Below are positions 35,101 through 47,100 of a stretch of 60,000 bases of DNA, one piece after another. The translations under genes and the position numbers were made by a program. The DNA is from Apostichopus japonicus (lineage: Eukaryota > Echinodermata > Holothuroidea > Aspidochirotida > Stichopodidae): positions 6,637,501-6,697,500 of the forward strand of contig NC_092563.1 of assembly GCF_037975245.1 (NCBI RefSeq), read 5' to 3'. The notes under the pieces are model-generated. The model was not told where the DNA came from. It did not search any database and worked only from the letters and a program-made list of their open reading frames with translations. Numbering within the stretch: position 1 is the stretch's first letter; each line of letters opens with the position of its first letter.

Positions 35101-38100
35101 AGGAGGAGCTGGAGGAGGAGGAGGCGGGAAGTATGTCAGAGACGGACCTCTCCGAAGACGACGAGGCCGGAGGGGGCGACGAGGACGCGGCGGAGGTGAT
35201 TAACGCGATGGACAGGGTGGACGAAGGAGGAGGGGCGATTCCGAGGGACAATGACATCTTCCACGGTGCGGCGTTGCTCGGCTTCAAACCTTACACCAGA
35301 CCTAACATGTTCCACTTCAGGGTGAGTTGATTGTCTCTAAGAGATATTTGGAAGAGAAGGTGGGGAAGGTAGTGGTGGAGAGTTAAATTTTGAAGAACAT
35401 AAAATAAAGTGTCACTTTAGGCTGGAAAGTCAAGCTGATGCAGCAGCCCATTGTGGAGGCCTATCAGCTGTGTAATCTCTTTGGCACATATGGTGCATGA
35501 ATATGTATGTATGTATGAATGTATTTTTAGATCCTCCTGCAAGCAGGAACTCGCGAAGAAGCCATCATTGGCTTAGCAATGCCGAAAGCTGACCGAAGTC
35601 AGTCTCTTAGATTCATATTTTAAGGTCCATGACCATGAATTGTTAATTGTCAGCAACTCTGTAACTGGACGACATACATTAATCTTGGAATGACTCGAAC
35701 TCCGGACCTTATGATTGAAAGGCACCGGCATTAACCACTGAGCTAACACTCCCTAGTACCTGTTCGTCTAACACTCGCTGATAGAGCACATGTGCTAAAA
35801 TCGATATGTCAGTCAGTTTGTTCAGTTTGATTTTGATTACCGAAATGAGTGAAGCAAATTAGCACTTTTAATCAACTCAAAACAAACTGAACTCTTTTCT
35901 TTTTTCATTGGTAGCTTTCTTCTTTTTCTATATTTGGCTTCAAACAATTAGTTGTAGCATTTCACAATTTTTCAGGGTCAAAGTCAGTGCTTTTTGTCGA
36001 GAAACTTGGATTTAAAAAAAGAAAATATCTGTAATGAGATATTGCCACGAAATATGACCTAAAAGTAGACATTATTCGATTATTTTTCCAACAGATATCT
36101 TTACTTCTAGTTCTAGTCGCGTGCAGCACCGTTCTTGCCAGCTTTGTCTGTCTGACACTGCCAGTATTTTTAGGAAGGAGAATGTTTTGCCTTGTTCTTG
36201 GTGAGGACACCACTAATCATGAGCTCTACACAGGTGCATGCGGTCTCTACCTCTGTTGGTTAATGCTCCGCCTCTCGGTGGTTGTTGGAGGATGGGTTCC
36301 GCATGGTATCGACTTAGTCCTCAGTAAATTCAGAGAGTATCTACTATTGGTAAGTACTTTTGTGTCATTTTCAATACAAATGCAGTGCATTGTTATGCAG
36401 TGTAATGGAATATGTGGAAAAAAAAACACTACAGAATGCTACAGTATAGAATACTATACAATACAAATTTCGGCTTTTTCCCGATTTGAAATTTGGTTCC
36501 GGATCCACATGATCTTTCCGTCCCCGTTGAAACAGGCATGAGCTTTTTCCGCGAATTTCCATGAATTTCTAACTGTTATCCTAACACACTGTAGCATACG
36601 AAAATTGGAGCCTATACCGCAATTTTTTCTCTGGATGTTCATAAAGTTCCCAACATTATTGCAATGACATTTTCTTCAGTTTCCAATGATTTTCAAGTAT
36701 TTTAGTATCATTAGAGTAGGACAAATATTAAAATTTGTGGCCGCCTTTGGAAGTGACTCGAAAATGGGATAATTCCGGAAATTTCCTCTCGGACTAGGCC
36801 CGACATACGAAAGATAGATGTCCCTGGAAAAGTTCCTAAAGTTAATTTCCTGGCCTGGCAATTCAGAATGAGTCTTCTGCGGTACTTAGGCATATTTCAC
36901 CTTTTACCAAAAGTGCCATTTAAGGTTAAAGAATCGAACACATGACTATTATCCAGTTATGTGTATTTTAATCTTATAGTGTTGTTTCTCATTTTCTTTT
37001 TGGTTTTTTTTTTTATAGTATTTTTTTGGAAGTGTAAATTTCTAAAACATGATATCTCAAAATAAAGTTCAGATAAGAATAAAATTCAGATGTAACATAC
37101 AAGGGCTGGGAAGTTCCATTTCCGGTGATCCTGGAGGGATATTTTGCCAAAATATTCTTGCAACGGCTCGGCTTTGATAGTCTTTGGGACGTCCAAGTCT
37201 CCACGACTTTCAGGCCCTAATATAATACAATATTACACAACACAAGGAAAATATGTAATATAATATAACACAACACAAGGGAAATATATAATACAATATA
37301 AAACAACACAAGGAAAATATGTAATACAATATAACACAACACAAGGGAAATATACAATACAATATAATACAACACAAGGAAAATATGTAATACAACACAA
37401 GGAAAATATGTAATACAACACAAGGAAAATATACAATACAATATAATACAACACAAGGAAATATATAATACAATATAATACAACAAGGAAATATATAATA
37501 CAATATAATACAACATAAGGAAATATATAATACAATATAATACAACACAAGGAAAATATACAATACAACACAAGGAAAATATACAATACAATATAATACA
37601 ACACAAGGAAATATATAATACAATATAATACAACATAAGGAAATATATAATACAATATAATACAACATAAGGAAATATATAATACAATACAATATAACAC
37701 AACACAAGGAAAATATATATATATACAATATAACACAACACAAGGGAAATATATAATGCAATATAAAACAACACAAGGGAAATATATAATACAATATAAA
37801 ACAACACAAGGGAAATATACAATACAATATAACACAACACAAGGGAAATATATAATACAATATAAAACAACACAAGGGAAATATATAATACAATATAACA
37901 CAACACAAGGGAAATATATAATACAATATAAAACAACACAAGGGAAATATACAATACAATATAACACAACACAAGGGAAATATATAATACAATATAAAAC
38001 AACACAAGGGAAATATATAATACAATATAATACAACACAAGGAAAATATGTAATACAATACAATATCATACAACACAAGGAAAATATATATATATTCAAT

Positions 38101-41100
38101 ATAACACAACACAACACAAGGAAATATACAATACAATATAATACAACACAAGGGAAATATATAATACAATATAATACAACACAAGGAAAATATGTAATAC
38201 AATATAAACAACACAAGGGAAATATACAATACAATATAACACAACACAAGGAAAATATGTAATACAATATAACACAACACAAGGGAAATATATAATACAA
38301 TATGAAACAACACAAGGGAAATATACAATACAATATAATATAACACAAGGAAAATATGTAATACAATACAATATCATACAACACAAGGAAAATATATATA
38401 TATATTCAGTATAACACAACACAACACAACACAAGGAAATATACAATACAATATAACACAACACAAGGGAAATATATAATACAATATAAAACAACACAAG
38501 GAAATATATAATACAATATAATACAACACAAGGAAAATATGTAATACAATACAATATCATACAACACAAGGAAAATATATATATATTCAATGTAACACAA
38601 CACAACACAAGGAAATATACAATACAATATAATACAACACAAGGGAAATATACAATACAATAAAATACAACACAAGGAAATATATAATACAATATAAAAC
38701 AACACAAGGGAAATATATAATACAATATAAAACAACACAAGGGAAATATACAATACAATATAAAACAACACAAGGAAATATATAATACAATATAATACAA
38801 CACAAGGAAAATATGTATTACAATACAATATCATACAACACAAGGAAGTATATAATACCATGCAATATAATATGACACAAAACGAACTAGCGAGCTATTT
38901 TTTATCCTCCCAGCATTTATTTACAACAACTGTACTTGATTCATAGTATCTGTTTAGTAATCAACAGTTCTATCCAAATCATATAGGAGTGATGTCTTTA
39001 CGTGTCATTTGGTCAGTCCTGTAACATTGTGGCAGAGGATATGATACATACATTGAAATACAACCTTATCTCAGGATCGTAATATTCTTTCTCTCAATTC
39101 AACATCCTTTTGACCGACAAAACCTTTGTCTGTTTCGGAAACTGTGTGAAACATGGTGGGTGGTCTGTGATGTCTTTGTTGGAGATGTTTTTATCAGAAG
39201 CTTAACTGTCCTGTTATCAATTTATCAAATTATTTATTGAATTGTAATACAATATGAATACTTGCCTTTAGGACTTTTACTTTCATTTTAATTAATTTTC
39301 TTTTCTTTTTAATTTATATATTGCCAAAGCAAGTAAAGGGGATTGGAGAGGGAGAGAACATCTTTAGTTCAATTGACATGTTGATGTTACTATTTAAGTT
39401 ATGCATATATTCTGATCAAACTTGTGGTTTTCATGATGTAGAGGGCTTCAAACAACAATGCTTGGGTGCAATCAATTTTTTGCCTCTGAAATATTCCCTT
39501 TCATGTGGTAAAATGTATCATTTGTAGTTGTTAAATAAAAAGACTGAAATGGCTAGCTCTGATTGCAAACAAAGCGATACCAATGCATTCAGCCTGAATC
39601 ACCTCTACTAGTACTCATAAGTAGCCCACTATCACAGGAATAACTGAAACCAATCCTATCAGCCTTAATCACCCCTCCCAGTACTCATAGGTAGCCCACT
39701 ATCACAGGACTAAGTGACACCTATCATGTCAGCCTAAATCACCCCTCCCGGTGCTCATAGGTAGCTCACTATCAAAGGACAAACTGACACCCTTCCTATC
39801 AGTCTATATCACCCCTCCTGGTGCTCATAGGTAGCCCACTATCACAGGACTATGTCACACCCTTCCTGTCAGCCTAAATCACCCCTTCCGGTACTCATAG
39901 GTAGCCCACTATCACAGGACTAAGTGACACCCATCAAGTCAGCCTAAATCACCCCTCCCGGTGCTCATAGGTAGCCCATTATCACAGGACTAACTCACTC
40001 CCATCATGTCAGCCTAAATCACCCCTCCCGGTGCTCATAGGTAGCCTACTATCACAGGACTAACTGACACCTATCATGTCAGCCGAAATCACCCCTCGCT
40101 GTGCTCATATGTAGCCCACTATCACAGGACTATGTGACATCTATCCTATCAGCCTAAATCACCCCTCCCGGTGCTCATAGGTAGCCCACTATCACAGGAC
40201 TAAGTGACACCTATCACGTCAGCCTAAATCACCTCTCCCGGTGCTCATAGGTAGCCCACTATCAAAGGACAAACTGAAACCCTTCCTATCAGTCTATATC
40301 ACCCCTCCCGGTGCTCATAGGTAGCCCACTATCACAGGACTAAGTGACACTTATCATGTCAGCCTAAATCACCCCTCCCGGTGCCCATAGGTAGCCCACT
40401 ATCACAGGACTAAGTGACACCTATCATGTCAGCCTAAATCACCCCTCCTGGTGCTCATAGGTAGCCCACTATCAAAGGACAAACTGACACCCTTCCTATC
40501 AGCCTATATCACCCCTCCCAGTACAGATCGGTAGCCCACTATCACAGGACTTAGTGACACCTATCCTATCAGCCTTAAATCACCTCTCCCAGTGCTTGCT
40601 GATAGGTAGCCTATTATAACAGGACTAACTCACTCCCATCATGATTCATAAATGCTGTGGACTAATGAGTCAGACCACGTCAATCTTCAGACACTACCTT
40701 ATCACACCATCGCACCCCCCCTTTCACTAAACGTAAAAAATCTGTTAACCTCCGTCTAGAAAGAGGAAGTCAGGTCTTGTTTTGATCAGTTTCTAATTAT
40801 TAGGAAGTAATTAGTGATAGTAGACAAGAGGCCACTCTGGTGTCACGCTATTCCAGGAAAATATCATTTCCTGCTTCGGCTTCCCTTTTGAGCAATTTGA
40901 TATTACCAATGAATGATCAATTCAATGTTCATGAAAACCTGCAGATCAATAGATTTCCTCTCAGAGCGTGGATGTCACCCAGTGAGTTTGGTGGACGCTT
41001 TGCTGACGGGTGGAAAGTCCACTTAACGGTAGAGCTGTTGACCCACATTTTGCAAAGTGGGGGTCGTCGTCTTTATAGATATATATAATTATATAGATAT

Positions 41101-44100
41101 TGTCCTTGACGTTTGCGGGCTGCTCTGACGTAGTTTGATCACGAAAGATTAGGAAAAGAAGACGTGATGAATGACATGTGGTTTTGTTTCAATTCCTGTT
41201 TTTCTTGCTTGTAGTCTCCTTTATACACAAGCGATGATTTAAAATGACTACCCACTGCATAGCTATGTGGTCGACAGGGAAAAGTTTCCATTCACACAGT
41301 TTGTTGTCAGAAGCAAGATTATCTCAGGACAAGTCACATTGTGCTGTACACAACAACATGAAAAATGAGTTGATTGTCTTCACAACGAATCTTTTGATTA
41401 CCTGGAGGAGAAGTTGAGCTACTTTTTAAAAGGATACATCAAGAATGATGTGTCTACAAGCCCTAACCTGATTTGCATATAACACTTGGGGCTGTCGATG
41501 ATAGTTGATAGCATTCATACAGAATACCCAAAACACTTAATGTGTGGATCTGTACGAATTCTTTCAATGCTCTGGGATACAGAATCTTATCAGAAGATTA
41601 GCTTGAGCAGTCATGTTTAGAAGTAAAATGTGGAACATTATGGAAATGATCCAGATTGCGTTAATGAAACGTAACCATCGGCTCTGATCTCAGAATTGGC
41701 GAACCAACATTGTCCTGATCCGAAGGACTAGAAGGGGGGGTCTATGAAATTCATATCTTGATCATCATGCATGATTCATTATCTTAATGCATATCTGATA
41801 AACAAACTAGTAGAATTGTACTTAAATCTGCAGGTTATCTCATTTCGTGCCTCCTCGTATCTAGCACTGGCTACGACTGTGGGTGGGGGGGGGGAGGGTG
41901 TTTTCTCTACAACCACTAATCTACTTGTAAAGTACATTTTACTTGTGGTGGACTTATCCAACGCAGTTGAGACTTTTGAGATTAGCAGAGATTGCCAGCA
42001 AAAAGATTTCTTAAAAATATACAAAATTGTTGGCGCACTATAAAGGAGAAAGAGTGTACTTGAAATGGAGAATGTTTTGGAGGTAGACGACTAACTCAAC
42101 ACATCTTGGTACGATTTATGTTTGTCTTCTCCTTCACCCCGCCCCCCCTCCACCACCCTCACCTCCAGTAAGACTTGGAAATATCATCTATGTTAAAACT
42201 TTACGGATGTCACATTACTCAATCTTTGGTAAAAAACGTAAACATCTGCATATGATTTCACACTGTGTGCTGGCTGTACGGTTAACAAGTTTTTAGAAAC
42301 TCTTTCTTCACTGGAACAATTGCCTATTGTAGTTTCAAGTAGTTTTAGATGGATTAGCCATCAATTTTATATGATCTTTGATTTTTTTTCTTCTCTCTTT
42401 TTCGTAAAACAGGTGGGGAAAGCCTTACTTGTAGCAGTACTCCTCTTAGGGGTCATTCCTATCCTCCTCGGTCTCCTGTTTGAAGTTATCGTGGTTATAC
42501 CACTCAGAGTGGATCTCAACCAAACTCCAGTAGTATTTCTGAAACAAGTAAGTTTGTTATTTTCAAGATTAATAAAATGATATCTTCTCATTCTAACATA
42601 TCAAAGAGAGGCTTTCCTTTGAAGCAAGAAGATCGCTGTTTCTTTTATTCAAGTTTGTACCTCCTGTTAACCTTTGTTGCTCAAAGACACACAGACGATG
42701 GAAACCATCATTAGGGTCTAAATTGATATCTTTCTCATACAATGGTCCTAAGTTGCCATGTTAAAAGTGAATGGGGAGTAAGGTTTTTACTAGAGGGGGG
42801 GGGGGGGGGAGCAGTACCACCATTATCTAACCATGTTGAAATATTTTATGGAATACTCTAGCATATTTTTATCTGGGATTAGCATTACCTAGCAATATTT
42901 TTGTATTCTGGAATATGGTAACAGACATTGGGACTATGTCAAGCTTAAAAAGATCTGATTCCTACGGAAGCTTAAAAGTGCCATCAACATAAGGAAACTT
43001 TGCCCCAATAAGTCAACATTTTTCAGTAAATTGTTTAATTGACAACTTATCGAATCTAGTCAATTCAACATTTTTCTGCAAAATGTTTAATTGTTCACTT
43101 CATTCCAACTGAGCATGAAGTGAAACAATGGAATGAAGTGAACAATTGAACAATTTGCAGACAAATGTTGAATTGACGAGATACGACTAGTTGTCAATTA
43201 AACATTTTGCAGAAAATTGTTCAATTGCTCAGTAAAAGCAACTGAGCAATCCAACATTTTTCTGATATTTGATAAGATATTATCTTGTTATCTAAACAAT
43301 TACTGAAAAAGGTCAACTTTATGGGGCAAAGTTCAACAGTGATTGTGTAGGTACCAGTCAGTAGTACAATCCTACATGTGTGGGCTGATTGTGTAGTAAT
43401 AAATGTGACATTTCTTCACTCTTTTAGGAAACCAAAATGGCCGACAAATATGGTCATAGTCAGTGGTGAAATTGCTAAGTTCGAATCAGGTCTCTTTTAA
43501 TTTTTTTTATTTTTTTATTTTTTTTATAGTTTTGGCAGGGGGGATGGGGCTGTGATAGCATAGCTTTCATCAAAGAAACTTTTTTTTGTTTTTTTGTAAG
43601 GTTATTGTGATTTTTTTAATATTTTAATTATTTTGCTCACTTGTTGTTTCCTAATCTACATGCATTAGTGATCTTGTTTGCTTGTAACTGCTGTGCCTAA
43701 GACATTTGTGGAATAATTATATAATTCCCCCAAAATATATTGTACTTATTTAGTACAAATATCTTTGTGTGGATAAACTTGATTCCTTTTTGCGCCCTGT
43801 TAGTGTGAAAACTAGTGATTTTCACTGGAAACAATTAAAGAAGTCGGATACTTGTCTTTAGGATAGGGGTCCCCTATCAATTGAATCAATATATATGATT
43901 TGATATGCAAAAGAAGCTTGGCAGTAGACTTGAAGTAAGTTCAATTTTCACCATTCTATCACAGTTATGTATCTCCTGTAACATTCTCTGTTTCTTTTTG
44001 CATTTGTTGATGTATCCCAGGATTGGGCTCTAGGGGTCTTACACACTAAAATATTATGTGCTGTGACTATGATGGGCCCTAGCTGGTGGCTCAAGGATGC

Positions 44101-47100
44101 CTTAGAACAGGTTTATCAAGACGGTATTCGAAATTTGAACCTCTCGGCCATCATCAGGGGTCTCGCCCTACCTGTCATCTCATGCCTGCTCTTGGCGTTG
44201 GCTCTGCCCTACACCTTCGCTCGTGGAATATTTCCGTTATTCAGTAAGTGGCATCGTCAGTGGTCGTAATTCATAACAAACCCTAAACCTCACTTAATTG
44301 GTAACATGAAAGGGATACTACATTTTCATAGCAATGCATTCTTTGTTGGTGTTTGTACTTGACGTGTAGGTTGTTGTAACCTCTAGCACCCCCCCCCACC
44401 ATAACTACACCTGCTCATCCCAGATGTCACAGAATACACGTGTACCATCGATCCTGGTAGCAATTTGTGCTCGAACTTGTAGTTTTGTCTAGATGTCATC
44501 CGAGTTCAAATTTGCACGAATCCCTGTAAAATCATGATTATTTTATGGTTTTAGCCTACTGTGTTTATTCTTCCAATTCTATGCTGTTTATTGTCACGGT
44601 AAAGTCACCCCAAATTTTGTGTAAATAAAGCAATGAAGGCCTTTGTTCTAATAATTGGATCATACAATAATCAGTTTGATCGTGATTTTGCCACTTGTTC
44701 TAACATTCACAACAATTTTCACATTTTAAGCTTTTTCTTTCATTATTAGAAGTATAACTGGATATGCTATTATTAAATGCATTGTTATTGCCTTGCAGTG
44801 CCAAGTGTTTTAAAACACTAATTTTTTTTACAAAGAAGCTTTGTTTTTTAGAAGAAAAAAGAAAGAGCAAAACAAGCTTAAAGTTTATTATGAATTGCTA
44901 CAAAAAGTTATTATTGTAGCAAGTCAATTTAAAAACCAAAATGACAGAGTTCAAAAAGAAGATGAATAAAAACACTTTTTTGGGTTTAGGGGGGAGGGGG
45001 TTGGCTGTGCCCAGAAGAACATTTCAGATAATTACTTTCACAAATTCATCCATGGTGGTAGTTTGGTGAAGACAAGCAACAGGTTTAGTCTTACAGTCAG
45101 TGTTACTATTTAATTCATATATACGTTGCTTTAAAATATCATCCATGTGACGTTTAGGAACCTGTGATACCTAATATCGCGTATTCTTTGTACGGTACGT
45201 CACGTCAGACGAACAGTCGTAAACGGTTACCGATCCGCTCGTTAGATGTTTGATGGTAGGAAAAGAGTCGCGGTAGTTTATGTATCTTGGTTTATTACTC
45301 AAACGTCATCTGTAATTCCACATGGGTGAACTGTAAGTTCATATGCTGGTATGATGTACCGTGGGTTGGACATGTCTGTGAGGCAAACAGTTCCAATGCT
45401 TGTAGAACAAGAGAATATATCGTCAAGGAAAGGAGTCATATTTTTGTATTTAATGGCCGATATTTTTGGTTGACTTATTCTTTTCCTTGTAATGCGAACA
45501 TTTTTAATATTTGCTGAATATTTTGTATGTTTTAGGAACTAAACACACTCGTTGCTTGAGAAGTACTTGTAAGTCCCTTTGACCAAAAACATGTTTAATT
45601 GAAATGTGAAAAAAAATCTCAAAGCACTGGGTCAACATTTGCAGGGAATGATTACATTGAACACTAGTGTTATCCAAGCGTAATGAATGTAATAAACAGT
45701 ATTAATGGTAAGTTATATATGTTAACCCAGGTATTATGCATATTGAGCTGTACGTGAATTTGCACTGTAATGCTTTCCACCGAAATAGTCGTGGATATAA
45801 CAGTGGTGTAGACAGACATTTTGAAGTGGGGGCGAAAGGGCACCCAAAAATCAGTGTCAAATTGGGAGAGTGGGGGACAATCCATCCAAGTGTGGGGTTC
45901 CATCGGCCTACCCAAGGGTGCCTGGTGGGGTCTAGAGGGCAAACCCACCAGAAGCTTTGGAGCTCTCTACATTTAAAGAGAGCATCTCAGCTTCAAATCA
46001 GCACAAATTCGGATCTATAATTTGTTAAATAAATATTATAAGATGTAATTTAAAGGAATAGTTCAATGAAAATTTCATGTGCTAGGGGGGATTGTAAAAG
46101 AGAAACTCAATCTAATTGACTTTGTGGAACTTTCAAACACTGTGTTTTGCAGCTATTCTTAGCTATTCATGACAAATCACATGTTGTCATGGGAACTTGT
46201 AGCAATAGGAGTGATATCATAGATGTACGTTGACAAAAGTCAACTTGCTCTTCTCTACGGTTATTCTGCTTTAGTTTATTTACCTTTTTTTTTATTGTGA
46301 AGGTTAATACAATATCACTGTACACTGGGTGTGTTCATATTCCATTCCTTTTACTTTTAAAATGAGAAAATTGAATAAAAATTTGAAGGAAAACAAAGCA
46401 TTGTTTGCAGATAATCATATATGATAACACCCTTTATCATTCAAGTTTACTGTTGGTCATAAATACCTGGAAACTTCAAATTTTCAAAAATCAAATATTT
46501 GCATTGAAAATGAACGAAAGAGGAGGCTTAATAAGCTGATTTCAGTAGGTCTTTGTAGCATATTATGAAAGCTTTTTTACCGATTACCCCCTGATTTATA
46601 CTACTTGAAAAGTCCATGGAAGTGTGAAATGATGAATGGAGTCAGGCACATGTTATGACCAACTATCAAACTCCTGGCCAGAGAGAGAATTAATGACAAA
46701 GTTTGCACAGTATTTGTGTGATGTCAATCACCTCATCCATTATTAATGTCATGATTGTGTTATGTTTCTTATTTCTTCTCTCTTTAGGATTGGGGGACGA
46801 TTGGAACCACATCATGATCCGCAGGATCTACCCTTCGTTGATATCAGTCATCTCGGCCGCTGCCATCATGGTGTTCCAAGTTCGTCAGTTTAAAAGATTA
46901 TACGAGCACATCAAAAACGATAAGTGAGTAGATCCCTCCTGGCTGATTAGTAGATCCCTCCTGGCTGTTTAGTAGATCCCTAGTTTCCTCGAATCCCATA
47001 ATGTGAATCGTTCATGCCAGTTACGAGTTGCTAAAACTTCAAGACTCTATTTTTTAATTTTTTTTTTAATTTGAATCCTTTACACTACAGAGTCACTGTA

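Noticed and set aside
34891-35199. Arg-rich frame over MARCHF6 exon 14
   Set aside because: Shadow of the Glu-rich coding frame, which has conserved ends and correct phases.
35687-35754. A functional tRNA gene
   Set aside because: Pol III boxes are present, but a full cloverleaf is not evident and a SINE body and tail follow; it is a tRNA-derived SINE.
37210-38384. Very long minus-strand ORFs (378 and 383 codons) of Cys/Ile/Leu/Tyr repeats
   Set aside because: They are created by the 33-bp minisatellite, which is open in several frames at once. The membrane-like composition is a by-product of AT-rich DNA.
39586-40645. CRISPR-like regular array
   Set aside because: The whole 70-bp unit repeats with no unique spacers, no cas genes are present, and the DNA is eukaryotic.
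45287-45517. 76-codon ORF with several Cys residues in MARCHF6 intron 17
   Set aside because: No recognisable domain and no splice phase compatible with exons 17 and 18; the gene reads through correctly without it.
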